Below, piece after piece: positions 18,740 through 27,308 of a stretch of 64,000 bases of DNA; position 1 is the stretch's first letter, and every line of letters starts with the position of its first letter. The stretch lies in assembly GCF_017798165.1 (NCBI RefSeq), contig NZ_CP059068.1, forward strand, positions 248,001 to 312,000, read 5' to 3'. A program made the translations under genes and the position numbers. This DNA is from Rhodoferax sp. AJA081-3. GTDB lineage: Bacteria; Pseudomonadota; Gammaproteobacteria; Burkholderiales; Burkholderiaceae_C. Under the pieces are notes generated by a model, which did no database searches, was not told the origin of the DNA, and saw only the letters and a program-made list of their open reading frames with translations.

Positions 18740-19579
18740 ATGGCAGACAACTTTGGCATCAACATGGCCCAAGCTGCTGCAGCCTCCCGCGAATCCACTG
18801 GCGCGCTGGGTATCCAGCGCCCAGAGGGTGTGCAAATGGCGCCGTCCCAGCCGCTGGCGATCAAGGTCTTCTGGGCCCAGCACCTGGACGAAGTGCGCGC
18901 CGCCCAGCGCCTGCGTTACGACATCTTTGCCGGTGAAATGGGCGCCCGCCTCAGCACCACACTGCCGGGCCACGACATCGATCTGTTTGACAACTTCTGT
19001 GAACACCTGTTGGTGTGTGACGAGATCACCGGCCAGGTCATCGGCACCTACCGCGTGTTGACGCCGGTGCAGGCCCAGCGTGTGGGCAGCACCTACAGCG
19101 ATACCGAATTTGATTTGACCCGTCTGCGGTCCCTGCGTGAGCGCATGGTGGAGCTGGGCCGCAGCTGTGTGCACAAGGACTTCCGCCACGGCGGCGTGAT
19201 CATGGCGCTGTGGGGTGCCTTGGGCGCCTTCATGGTGCGTAACCAGTTGGACACCATGATCGGCTGCGCCAGTATTCCCATGCTGCACAACGGCGTGGTC
19301 AGTGGTGACCTGGCGGCCAGCATCTGGCGCAAGGTGGCCGCCACCCACCTGGCACCGATTGAATACCATGTGCGGCCCCGTCTGCCGCTGCCGATCGAAC
19401 AGCTAGACGCGTCGCTGGATGTGGAGCCTCCTGCGCTGATCAAGGGGTATCTGCGCCTGGGCTCCAAGGTGCTGGGCCCCCCGGCCTGGGACCCAGACTT
19501 CAACTCGGCCGACCTGCCCATGCTGATGCGGCTGGAAGACCTGCCCGCGCGGTACCGCAAACACTTTCTGGGGGCCTGA
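18740..19579 (+). CDS. OlsB-like GNAT acyltransferase (COG3176 type)
   Basis: A 279-residue member of the hemolysin/OlsB acyltransferase group, in which OlsB transfers a hydroxy-fatty acid from acyl carrier protein to ornithine. Supporting stretches are VRAAQRLRYDIFAGEMGA near residue 55, the VIGTYRVL strand and VELGRSCVHKDFRHGGVI near residue 135, where the acyl-donor loop lies. I chose ATG 18740, two bases after the upstream stop, over an earlier in-frame codon. The stop overlaps the next start (TGATG at 19577-19581). Ornithine lipids commonly replace phospholipids under phosphate limitation. No OlsA partner is present here. Confidence 0.8.
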   Translation: MADNFGINMAQAAAASRESTGALGIQRPEGVQMAPSQPLAIKVFWAQHLDEVRAAQRLRYDIFAGEMGARLSTTLPGHDIDLFDNFCEHLLVCDEITGQVIGTYRVLTPVQAQRVGSTYSDTEFDLTRLRSLRERMVELGRSCVHKDFRHGGVIMALWGALGAFMVRNQLDTMIGCASIPMLHNGVVSGDLAASIWRKVAATHLAPIEYHVRPRLPLPIEQLDASLDVEPPALIKGYLRLGSKVLGPPAWDPDFNSADLPMLMRLEDLPARYRKHFLGA

Positions 19580-20454
19580 TGCGCGCCGGCCCCGACGCCT
19601 TTGCCCCGCTGATGCAGGGCATGTTCGCCGGTGCACATTCCGACAGAAAGGACGACGATGACGACGACAAACCGGGCCGCCGCTACCGCGCCATTTTTGT
19701 CTCCGACATCCACTTGGGCACCGCGGGCTGCCAGGCCCAGGCGCTGCTGGGTTTCTTGAAGGCCCACCCCAGCGACACGCTGTACCTGGTGGGCGATATT
19801 GTGGACGGCTGGCAGCTGCGCCGGCGCTGGTACTGGCCGCAGTCGCACAACGACGTGGTGCAAAAGCTATTACGCCGGGCACGCAAGGGCTGCAAGGTCA
19901 TTTTTATCCCCGGCAACCACGACGAGTTTGCACGTGGCTTTTTGGGCCATGAGTTTGGTGGCATTGAAGTGCGCGAAGATGCGGTGCACACCACGGCCGA
20001 TGGCCGGCGCCTGTGGATCACCCACGGGGATTACTTTGACGGCGTGATCCAGTGTGCCAAATGGCTGGCCTTTTTGGGTGACAACCTTTACGAGTTCACG
20101 CTCAGACTGAACCGACACCTCAACAACCTGCGCGGGCGTATGGGGCTGCCCTACTGGTCGCTCTCGGCCTATCTGAAGCAGAAGGTCAAGACTGCGCTGA
20201 ACTACGTGACCGACTTTGAGGTGGCGGTGGCCAATGCCGCGCGTTCACTGGGCCATGACGGCGTGGTGTGTGGCCATATCCACCGGGCAGAGATGCGCGA
20301 CATCAACGGCATCTTGTACTGCAACGACGGCGACTGGGTGGAAAGCCGCAGTGCCCTGGTCGAGCACATGGATGGTCGCCTGGAGCTCATTTATTGGAAC
20401 GCAGAACAGACCAGCACGGCGCTGGTGCATAGCGCTCAGGAGGTAGCCGCATGA
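19579..20454 (+). CDS. PlcP/LpxH-like metallophosphoesterase, probable phospholipase C for lipid remodelling
   Basis: A 291-residue calcineurin-like phosphoesterase of COG2908. All metal ligands are present: SDIHLG near residue 40, [12 protein letters not shown] near residue 72, PGNHDEF near residue 112, THGDYFDG near residue 150 and CGHIHRAEM near residue 230. The stretch [15 protein letters not shown] and the linked glycosyltransferase fit PlcP, which strips phospholipid headgroups under phosphate starvation, better than the lipid A enzyme LpxH. The first 32 residues include a run of six aspartates and may be disordered. A downstream ATG at 19621 is possible. It overlaps the next gene by ATGA. 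Confidence 0.83.
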   Translation: MRAGPDAFAPLMQGMFAGAHSDRKDDDDDDKPGRRYRAIFVSDIHLGTAGCQAQALLGFLKAHPSDTLYLVGDIVDGWQLRRRWYWPQSHNDVVQKLLRRARKGCKVIFIPGNHDEFARGFLGHEFGGIEVREDAVHTTADGRRLWITHGDYFDGVIQCAKWLAFLGDNLYEFTLRLNRHLNNLRGRMGLPYWSLSAYLKQKVKTALNYVTDFEVAVANAARSLGHDGVVCGHIHRAEMRDINGILYCNDGDWVESRSALVEHMDGRLELIYWNAEQTSTALVHSAQEVAA

Positions 20455-21533
20455 AGTTGGCACTGGTAACGGATGCCTGGCAACCCCAGGTCAATGGTGT
20501 GGTGACCACGCTGGTGGAGCTGGTGCGCGAGATGGAGGTATTGGGCCACCAGGTGGAGGTGATACACCCCGGTCTGTTTGACACCCGGCCTTGCCCGGGG
20601 TACGCCGGTATCGACCTGGCCGTGCGGCCCGCCAAGGCCTTGGCACGCCGTCTGGACGCCATTGGCGCCGATGTGATCCACTTGGCCACCGAAGGCCCAC
20701 TGGGTTGGGCGGCACGGCGCTACTGCCTGCGCCGCGGCCTGTCGTTCACCACGGCCTTCCATACCCGATTCCCCGAAATTTTGAAGGCGGCCATCGGCTT
20801 GCCGCTGTGGATCGGTTACGCGTTGTTTCGCCACTTCCACCGGCCGTCCTCTGGCGTTCTGGTGCCTACCGACAACGTGTTGCGCATGCTGCAGGCGCGC
20901 GGCTTTCGCAACCTGCGCAACTGGACACATGGTGTGGATGTGCGGCTGTTCCAGTACCAGGAAGAGCCCCAGGTCTATGCGCCGCTGGGGGTGTTGGCAC
21001 GGCCGGTGTCCCTGTATGTGGGTAGGGTGTCGTACGAGAAAAACATTGAAGCGTTTCTGCGCCTGGATGTACCCGGCACCAAGGTGGTGTGTGGGGTAGG
21101 GCCCTTGGAGGCCAACCTGCGCGAACGCTATCCCCATGTCCGCTGGTTGGGCGTGTTGCCCCGCGGCGTGCTGGCCCAGGTCTATGCCGCGGCCGATGTG
21201 TTTGTCATGCCCAGCCGCTCCGAAACCTTTGGCCTGGTCATGCTGGAGGCAATGGCCTGTGGCACACCCGTGGCCGCTTACCCGGTGGATGGTCCGCTGG
21301 AAGTGGTAGGTGAGCCCGCCTGCGGAGGCGCCCTACACGCCGACCTGGCCAGCGCCTGGTACCAGGCGCTGAGCATTCCACGGCATGCGGCGCGGGCACG
21401 GGCGCAGGCCTTCAGTTGGGTCCACGCATCCCATCTGTTTGTGGGGCATCTGGTGCCGGCCCATCACGATGCACCAGGGGGTAAGGAACTTCCCGTTCAC
21501 ACAACTGTCACACAACTGTCATCCCGTTCGTAA
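20451..21533 (+). CDS. GT4-family glycosyltransferase, probable diacylglycerol glycosyltransferase
   Basis: A 360-residue GT-B fold enzyme. The N-terminal [22 protein letters not shown] and the C-terminal donor-site motif [18 protein letters not shown] (E-x7-E) place it in GT4. Beside a PlcP-like phospholipase it best fits the Agt role, adding sugar to the diacylglycerol that PlcP releases and so making phosphorus-free glycolipids. The start overlaps the previous stop by four bases. Unusually, the last codons contain the PHO box of the next gene (21505-21522), so the C-terminal peptide [10 protein letters not shown] is partly dictated by an operator. Confidence 0.83.
   Translation: MKLALVTDAWQPQVNGVVTTLVELVREMEVLGHQVEVIHPGLFDTRPCPGYAGIDLAVRPAKALARRLDAIGADVIHLATEGPLGWAARRYCLRRGLSFTTAFHTRFPEILKAAIGLPLWIGYALFRHFHRPSSGVLVPTDNVLRMLQARGFRNLRNWTHGVDVRLFQYQEEPQVYAPLGVLARPVSLYVGRVSYEKNIEAFLRLDVPGTKVVCGVGPLEANLRERYPHVRWLGVLPRGVLAQVYAAADVFVMPSRSETFGLVMLEAMACGTPVAAYPVDGPLEVVGEPACGGALHADLASAWYQALSIPRHAARARAQAFSWVHASHLFVGHLVPAHHDAPGGKELPVHTTVTQLSSRS
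21505..21522 (+). promoter_or_regulatory. PHO box upstream of ppk1, inside the end of the preceding coding sequence
   Basis: Reads CTGTCACACAACTGTCAT, two near-perfect PHO half-sites 11 bp apart. A weaker unit (CGTTCA) lies one period upstream. TAAACAAT at 21530-21537 is placed like a -10 element. The site lies 36 bp before the ppk1 start and within the last codons of the GT4 gene. Confidence 0.88.
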
Positions 21534-21557
21534 ACAATTCTTCACTGTTGTGTCATA

Positions 21558-23687
21558 GTGAAGATCCTTTCTATGTTGCCCTTTTTGCGCAGGTCCCCGT
21601 TGCACGCCACTGACAAGCCCTCAAACAAGGCCCCGGATCTACTGGACCGAGACCACAGCATCCTGGCGTTTAACGAGCGTGTGCTGGACTGGGCGGTGCG
21701 CAGCGATGTGCCCTTGCTGGAGCGTCTGCGCTACCTGTGCATCGTGTCGTCCAACCTGGACGAGTTTTTTGAAGTGCGGGCCGAGCCCCATGTGATTGCC
21801 ATGCAGGCCGGTGACCGCAAAGGGCAGTTTTCGGTCGCGTCGTTTGAACGATTGGCCGCATCCCTGCATGACATGGTGGCGCGGCAGTATGCGCTCTACA
21901 ACGAAGAGCTGCTGCCAGCCTTTGAGCGCTTGGGCATCAAAATTGTGTCGCACGGCGACCGCAATCCGGCACAGCGCCAATGGGTCAAACAGTATTTTGA
22001 GCGTGAAGTGCGCCCTTTGCTGATACCGGTGGGCCTGGACCCCTCCCATCCGTTCCCCCAGGTAGCCAACAAGTCGCTGAACTTTATTGTGCGATTGGGT
22101 GGCCCAGACGCCTTTGGGCGTGAAAACGAAATCGCCATCGTCAAGGTGCCGCGGGTTTTGCCCCGTATCGTGCGTATGCCGGCCAAGGTGTCGGGTACAC
22201 GCACCTTGTTTGTATCTCTGTCCAGCGTGATCCGCGCGCATTTGTCCGAGCTGTTTGTAGGGCGCCACGTGGGCCAGTTTTCCCAGTTCCGCGTCACGCG
22301 GCATTCAGACTTGGCGGTGGACGAGGACGATGTGCAAAACCTGCGCATGGCCCTGCGCCAGGGCCTGGTGCACCGCCACTATGGGCAGGCTGTGCGGCTG
22401 GAGGTGTCGGCAGGGTGTTCGGAATACCTGTCCGACTTTTTGCTGCAGCAATTTGACCTGCCGGCAGGGGCTTTGTATCGCGTGCACGGCCCGGTGAATC
22501 TGGTGCGGCTGACCCAGTTGATTGATTTGGTGGACCGGCCGGACCTGTGTTTCCCTCCTTACAAGGCCTCGTACCCGGCGCGCATGCATTCCAACCTGTC
22601 GGTGTTTGACCAGCTCAAGCAGGGTGACATCCTGATCCACCAGCCCTTCGAGAGTTTTGATGCGGTGCTGGAGTTTCTGCGTCAGGCGGTGAGCGATCCA
22701 CAGGTGTTGGCCATCAAGCAGACGATTTACCGCACCGGCCCCAACTCCGAACTGATGGATTTGCTGCGCGAGGCCGTGCGCAAGGGTAAAGAAGTGACGG
22801 TGGTCGTGGAGCTCAAGGCCCGCTTCGACGAAGAGGCCAATATCAATTGGGCCGAGATGCTGGAGTCCATCGGTGCACAGGTGTTGTACGGGGTGGTGGG
22901 CCTCAAGACCCACGCCAAGATGATGCTGATCACCCGGCGCGAGGGCAAGGCACTCAAGCGGTACGGCCATTTGTCCACCGGCAACTACAACCCCCGCACC
23001 GCCCGCCTGTACACCGATGTAAGCCACATCACGGCCGACCCGGCGCTGACCACCGACATGGAGCATGTGTTTGTGCACCTGGCCAGCCAGAGTAAGTTGC
23101 CGCCCCTGCGCAAGCTGTGGTTCGCGCCGTTTTACCTGCACCGCAAGCTGATAGACCGCATCGACACGCTGGGCGCGGCAGCCGCCCGTGGCATGGAGGC
23201 ACGCATCGTCGTCAAGATGAATTCGCTGACGGATGAGGCACTGATCCGCAGCCTGATGCGCGCGGGCAGTAATGGGGTCAAGATCGACCTAATTGTGCGC
23301 GGGGCCTGCATGTTGCCGGCGCAGGTTCCGGGCCATACAGAAAACATCCGTGTGCGCTCCATCATTGGCCGCTTTCTGGAGCATTCGCGGGTGTTCTATT
23401 TCCGGGAAGGCGACGTGGAAGATCTCTACCTTTCCAGTGCTGACTGGATGAACCGCAACATGGTCCGCAGGGTTGAGTTGGCCTGGCCGGTGACCGACCC
23501 GGTGCAGCGCCAGCGCATTGTGGATGAGTGCCTGGTGGCCTACCTGCACGACGGTGTGGACGCCTGGGACCTCGGGCCCGACGGCACCTACACCCGCAAG
23601 CAGGGTGACGGCAAAAAGCCGGTGCACGGGGCACAAGCCGCCCTTATGGCCCGCTACGCAGACACTGGAAAATCAAACGGAGCCTAA
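21558..23687 (+). CDS. ppk1: polyphosphate kinase 1
   Basis: PPK1 reversibly polymerises the gamma-phosphate of ATP into polyphosphate at the membrane. The 709 residues cover the N-terminal, head and two phospholipase-D-like catalytic domains. The autophosphorylated histidine is in KTHAKMMLI near residue 453, followed by YGHLSTGNYNPRTARLYTD with the second conserved histidine. I keep GTG 21558, with ATG 21573 (MLPFLRR) as an alternative. A PHO box precedes it. sixA follows 3 bp after the stop, so the two are co-transcribed. Confidence 0.96.
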   Translation: MKILSMLPFLRRSPLHATDKPSNKAPDLLDRDHSILAFNERVLDWAVRSDVPLLERLRYLCIVSSNLDEFFEVRAEPHVIAMQAGDRKGQFSVASFERLAASLHDMVARQYALYNEELLPAFERLGIKIVSHGDRNPAQRQWVKQYFEREVRPLLIPVGLDPSHPFPQVANKSLNFIVRLGGPDAFGRENEIAIVKVPRVLPRIVRMPAKVSGTRTLFVSLSSVIRAHLSELFVGRHVGQFSQFRVTRHSDLAVDEDDVQNLRMALRQGLVHRHYGQAVRLEVSAGCSEYLSDFLLQQFDLPAGALYRVHGPVNLVRLTQLIDLVDRPDLCFPPYKASYPARMHSNLSVFDQLKQGDILIHQPFESFDAVLEFLRQAVSDPQVLAIKQTIYRTGPNSELMDLLREAVRKGKEVTVVVELKARFDEEANINWAEMLESIGAQVLYGVVGLKTHAKMMLITRREGKALKRYGHLSTGNYNPRTARLYTDVSHITADPALTTDMEHVFVHLASQSKLPPLRKLWFAPFYLHRKLIDRIDTLGAAAARGMEARIVVKMNSLTDEALIRSLMRAGSNGVKIDLIVRGACMLPAQVPGHTENIRVRSIIGRFLEHSRVFYFREGDVEDLYLSSADWMNRNMVRRVELAWPVTDPVQRQRIVDECLVAYLHDGVDAWDLGPDGTYTRKQGDGKKPVHGAQAALMARYADTGKSNGA

Positions 23688-23690
23688 ACC

Positions 23691-24152
23691 ATGGACCTGA
23701 TCCTGTGGCGGCACGCCGAGGCGGTGGAAGAGGGGCGCGATGGTGATGACATGGCGCGGGTTTTGACCCCCCGCGGTGAGAAGCAGGCTGCACGCATGGC
23801 GGCCTGGCTGGACCGCCAGTTGCCAGACAGCGCACGTATCTGGGTGAGCCCTGCACGGCGCACCGAACAAACGGCACACGCCCTGCAACGCAAATTCCGC
23901 TTCAGCCCGGCCATAAGCCCGATGGCGAGCAGCGCCCAATTGCTGGAGCTGGTGCAGTGGCCCCAGGCCAAGGGCTGTGTCCTGGTAGTGGGCCACCAGC
24001 CCACACTGGGCCAGACCATTGCCAGCCTGTTGGGCCTGAGTGCCAGCGAATGCGCTGTGAAAAAAGGCGCATTGTGGTGGCTGCGCTACCGCGAGCGTGA
24101 GGCCGGCGCGCAGACCGTGGTGGTAACCGTGCAATCACCCGAAGTGTTGTAA
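23691..24152 (+). CDS. sixA: SixA-like histidine phosphatase
   Basis: A 153-residue histidine-phosphatase-superfamily protein with the catalytic LWRHAEA near residue 5, the second arginine in SPARRTEQTA near residue 46 and the later histidine in VVGHQPTLG. E. coli SixA removes phosphate from phosphohistidine on signalling and PTS proteins. It begins 3 bp after ppk1, a common pairing. Since PPK1 works through a phosphohistidine, SixA may act near that chemistry, but that is inference. It converges on the KPAA-rich gene with two bases between stops. Confidence 0.88.
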   Translation: MDLILWRHAEAVEEGRDGDDMARVLTPRGEKQAARMAAWLDRQLPDSARIWVSPARRTEQTAHALQRKFRFSPAISPMASSAQLLELVQWPQAKGCVLVVGHQPTLGQTIASLLGLSASECAVKKGALWWLRYREREAGAQTVVVTVQSPEVL

Positions 24153-24154
24153 GC

Positions 24155-24604
24155 CTAGGCTTTGGCGGGACGCCCGGTCTTGAGGCTGGGCACGGCCTTG
24201 AGTGCGGCCACAAACGCGGCATCTTGCATGGCCGCTAGGGCCTTGATACCGGCACGCAGCAACTCGGTCTTTTTGGCGGGGTTGCCCAGTTTGGCGGCAC
24301 GCATTTTCAGGCCATCCAGCACGGCGTATTCGGCCTTGGGAAAGGTGAAACTGTCGCGCACCATTTTTGGTTTCTTCAGCTTGACGTCTTGTGCGGGGGC
24401 GGGCTTTGCAACTGGCTTGGCAGCCGGTTTCGCGGCCGGCTTGGCTACCGCTTTGGCCTTTGGCTTTGCAGGCGCTGCGGTTTTTTTGGTTTTGCTGGCT
24501 GCCTTGACAGCGGATTGGGAGGCTGTTTTAGTGGCGGGCTTGGTTGCTACTGGTTTTGTAGCAACGGTCTTGTCTGCGGCGGCAGCTTTTACGACTTCGG
24601 TCAT
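24155..24604 (-). CDS. KPAA-rich histone-H1-like protein with a C-terminal ribbon-helix-helix-like domain
   Basis: A 149-residue very basic protein. Residues 1-85 are Lys, Ala and Pro repeats (AKPAAKPAAKPVAKPA) like histone H1 tails or AlgP. Residues about 88-149 form a folded domain with MVRDSFTFPKAEYAVLDGLKMR then KKTELLRAGIKAL, which looks like a strand-helix-helix DNA-binding unit, and end in KTGRPAKA. Its place between ppk1-sixA and a PHO box suggests a protein linking DNA or nucleoid to polyphosphate granules, but this is inference. It is divergent from the EAL-GGDEF gene and could share its PHO-box region. Confidence 0.78.
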   Translation of the reverse strand: MTEVVKAAAADKTVATKPVATKPATKTASQSAVKAASKTKKTAAPAKPKAKAVAKPAAKPAAKPVAKPAPAQDVKLKKPKMVRDSFTFPKAEYAVLDGLKMRAAKLGNPAKKTELLRAGIKALAAMQDAAFVAALKAVPSLKTGRPAKA

Positions 24605-24684
24605 GAATCCTCTTTCAAGTTAAACGGTATATACAGTTTATATGGTTCGACAAAATCGGTCAAATGCCTATGCGTTGACTTTAA

Positions 24685-24713
24685 TCTGTCACGGTTTTGT
24701 CATGTTTACGTCA
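24685..24713 (+). promoter_or_regulatory. PHO box array upstream of the EAL-GGDEF gene
   Basis: Three units at exact 11-bp spacing: TCTGTCA (24685), TTTGTCA (24696) and TACGTCA (24707). The array ends 47 bp before the ATG at 24761. TACAGT at about 24725 could serve as a -10. The region also lies upstream of the divergent KPAA-rich gene. Confidence 0.8.
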
Positions 24714-24760
24714 CCCCGCAGTTCTACAGTGGGCTGCCTACATTCTGGTGAGCAAACCCC

Positions 24761-26629
24761 ATGGCGCACACGTCCGACTATTTTGAAAGCACGCTGGCCC
24801 AGCGTGTGAGTAAAGCCTCCCTGGGGATATCCGGCAGTGGCCGCGCCGTGCGCATTGCGGCTATTGAATCCCCGGAAGATGTTGGGCCCTTGCAGCGTGT
24901 ATTGAATGCGTCCAGCCTGTATCCGGTGTTCCAGCCCATCGTGAATCTGGGCGACGCGACGATTCACGCCCACGAAGCATTGATCCGTGGCCCAGGCGGC
25001 AGCGCGCTGCACACGCCGGACGCACTGTTGCGTGCAGCCGCCAGCGAGGGGTTGGAGTTTGAGTTCGAGTACGCTTGTGTGGTTGCCGCTCTGCGGGCCT
25101 GGGGAAAAATGGATGTGCCGGGCCGCCTGTTTGTCAACATGAGCGCAGCAGCCTTGACCCAACTGCTGACCACCAAAGGCACCGGGGAGCTGTTGCGGCA
25201 GATGAATGCCTTGGGCGTTTTGCCGCGAATGCTGGTCCTGGAAATTACCGAGCATGAGCGGGTGGAAGACATGGACGCCCTCGCTGACGCTGTGGCACAG
25301 ATCCGTGGAGCTGGTGTATCGCTGGCGCTGGACGACTTTGGTGATGGTCGCTCCAGCTTGCGCCTGTGGTCACAACTCAAGCCTGAGGTGGTGAAGATCG
25401 ACAAGTACTTCACCAAAAACATCAGCCAGCACGGCGACAAGTTGAAGACCATACAGGCCCTGTTGCAGATTGCCGATATTTTTGGAACAGCCTTGGTCGC
25501 AGAGGGCATAGAGCGGCAAGACGATCTGCGGGTGCTCCGGGATTTGGGTATCAGTTACGGTCAAGGTTATTTTTTGGGGCACCCCAACCTGGCGCCCCTG
25601 CAATACCTGGGTGCCGATGCGCAGCGGGTCTTGGCCGAGCGCCAAATTGTGGTGTTCCCCGAACTCAGCCGTGCCACCCCCAATGGGCAGTTGCGCAACC
25701 TGGCTCTGGTGGATGCCCCCACGGTGCATGCCGACACCAGCAACGACGAGCTGGCCGCCTGTTTCGCACAGTGGCCCGATTTACACGCCGTGGCGGTGCT
25801 GGACCGTGCGCAGCCGGTGGCGCTGATCAACCGTGCACAGTTCATGAACCAGTACAGCAAGCTCTACTACCGCGAGGTATGGGGCCGCAAGCCCTGTGTG
25901 GTGCATGCCAATTTTCAACCCCGGCTGATCGAGCGGGGCCACAGTGTGGATGAGTTGGTTGGCATCCTCACATCAGAGGATCAGCGCTACCTGGCCGATG
26001 GATTTATCGTGACCGATAACGGCCGTTATGTGGGTCTGGGTACCGGAGACCAGTTGGTGCGTTCGGTGACCGAAACCCGCATTGAGGCGGCCCGCCATGC
26101 CAATCCGCTGACATTTTTGCCGGGCAATATCCCCATCAGCCAACACATCGAGCGCTTGATCAAGAAGAAGGTGCGTTTTGTCGCCTGTTATGCCGACCTG
26201 AACAACTTCAAACCGTTCAACGACTACTACGGCTACTGGCGGGGTGATGAAATGATCCGTCTGTTGGCGCGCCTGGCCATGGAGCAGTGTGATCCGCAGC
26301 GGGATTTCTTGGGCCATGTAGGCGGTGATGACTTCATGCTGTTGTTCCAAAGCCCGGACTGGCGTGCGCGTGGTGAGCGTCTGGTGCAAGCGTTTAATAC
26401 CCAGGCGCTCGGCCTGTTTGATGTGCAGGCCAGAGATGCGGGCGGCATCGAGGCCGACGACCGACACGGGTCGCTGCGGTTTTTCCCCTGTACATCCGTG
26501 TCGATTGGCGCCGTGGTGATTGATGGTGGCCGTTTTACGCGCGCCGAAGATGTTGCCAATTTGGCGGCCCTGGCCAAACATGATGCCAAGCGGGCCGGTT
26601 CGGGCCTGGTGGAGCGCCCTGTTATTTAG
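24761..26629 (+). CDS. EAL - CBS-like - GGDEF cyclic-di-GMP protein
   Basis: A 622-residue cytoplasmic protein with no membrane segment. The N-terminal EAL domain (about 45-280) keeps catalytic motifs: HEALIRG near residue 71, LEITEHE, DDFGDGRSSLR, VVKIDKYF and AEGIERQDD, so phosphodiesterase activity is likely. Residues about 320-440 look like a CBS-pair region (VAVLDRAQPVALINR, GFIVTDNGRYVGLGTGDQLV). The C-terminal GGDEF domain (about 455-615) has GGDDF near residue 521, a departure that may make it regulatory. The PHO box upstream suggests that phosphate starvation lowers cyclic di-GMP. Its stop overlaps the convergent lipoprotein gene by 8 bp. Confidence 0.92.
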   Translation: MAHTSDYFESTLAQRVSKASLGISGSGRAVRIAAIESPEDVGPLQRVLNASSLYPVFQPIVNLGDATIHAHEALIRGPGGSALHTPDALLRAAASEGLEFEFEYACVVAALRAWGKMDVPGRLFVNMSAAALTQLLTTKGTGELLRQMNALGVLPRMLVLEITEHERVEDMDALADAVAQIRGAGVSLALDDFGDGRSSLRLWSQLKPEVVKIDKYFTKNISQHGDKLKTIQALLQIADIFGTALVAEGIERQDDLRVLRDLGISYGQGYFLGHPNLAPLQYLGADAQRVLAERQIVVFPELSRATPNGQLRNLALVDAPTVHADTSNDELAACFAQWPDLHAVAVLDRAQPVALINRAQFMNQYSKLYYREVWGRKPCVVHANFQPRLIERGHSVDELVGILTSEDQRYLADGFIVTDNGRYVGLGTGDQLVRSVTETRIEAARHANPLTFLPGNIPISQHIERLIKKKVRFVACYADLNNFKPFNDYYGYWRGDEMIRLLARLAMEQCDPQRDFLGHVGGDDFMLLFQSPDWRARGERLVQAFNTQALGLFDVQARDAGGIEADDRHGSLRFFPCTSVSIGAVVIDGGRFTRAEDVANLAALAKHDAKRAGSGLVERPVI

Positions 26630-27308
26630 GAACAGCCGTTTCGCTGGTCACCAATTGGATGCGACGTTGTACGCGCTCGGCCTCTGCCGTCTGACCGGCT
26701 TGTGAAGCACGCTGCAACTGCACGCCCAGCCAGGCCAACAGCGGCCGACGCCAACCTTGGCTAGAGGCTGTGTCCACGGCTTGTGCTATGGTGGCGGGAT
26801 TGGCTTTGCCCGTCTGCAGCAACACGCCGGCGGCCACCAAAAGCGACATGGGGTCTTCAATCCCTTGCAGGGCACTGGGGTCAGCCGCACTGCGAGCGGC
26901 CGCGCCCTGCTGGGTTGTGGGCAGCAGCGCAATCTGTGCGGGGGCAAGTTGCCCGCGCAGGTAATTTGCATAGGCTCGCTGTGCCTCGGTGGCATCGGGT
27001 TTGAGCGCCTCATAACCGGCACAGGGCTCGAACACCAGGCTGGCCACGTGGGCCGCGCAGTGCAGCAGCTCGGCGCCTGCCACCAGGTCGGCACGGCCGG
27101 TGCGGGATAGTTGTGCGCGTGCTCTTGCCAGTTCGGCCCGTTCGATGCGAGTGTTGCCCTCAAGGTAGGCGGCGACGGAGCGGTCCATGGCGCCTTTGGC
27201 TTCCAATTGCCAGTCGGGTATGGGGGGCGCGCTGGAGCACCCATACAGCAGCGGGGCGCCCACCACTAACAATATGGCAGTGCGAAGGCTTGTGTGGCGG
27301 ATGTTCAT
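26622..27308 (-). CDS. lipoprotein of unknown function, last gene of an Mla-like set
   Basis: A 228-residue lipoprotein. The signal peptide ends at the lipobox LLYGC (Cys about residue 23), with Ser after the Cys, consistent with outer-membrane sorting. The mature part is helical and Ala/Gln-rich, without a recognised domain. I use ATG 27308, which overlaps the upstream MCE-gene stop as ATGA. An ATG-less extension to 27344 is less likely. Its coupling to MlaE- and MlaD-like genes suggests it is the auxiliary lipoprotein of that lipid transporter, like PqiC or MlaA partners in other systems, though it resembles neither. Confidence 0.75.
   Translation of the reverse strand: MNIRHTSLRTAILLVVGAPLLYGCSSAPPIPDWQLEAKGAMDRSVAAYLEGNTRIERAELARARAQLSRTGRADLVAGAELLHCAAHVASLVFEPCAGYEALKPDATEAQRAYANYLRGQLAPAQIALLPTTQQGAAARSAADPSALQGIEDPMSLLVAAGVLLQTGKANPATIAQAVDTASSQGWRRPLLAWLGVQLQRASQAGQTAEAERVQRRIQLVTSETAVPK

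Noticed and set aside
24389..24751. A plus-strand 120-codon frame opposite the KPAA-rich gene
   Set aside because: It is Gly/Cys/Phe-rich, the expected complement of Lys-Pro-Ala repeats, and it runs across the PHO box region.
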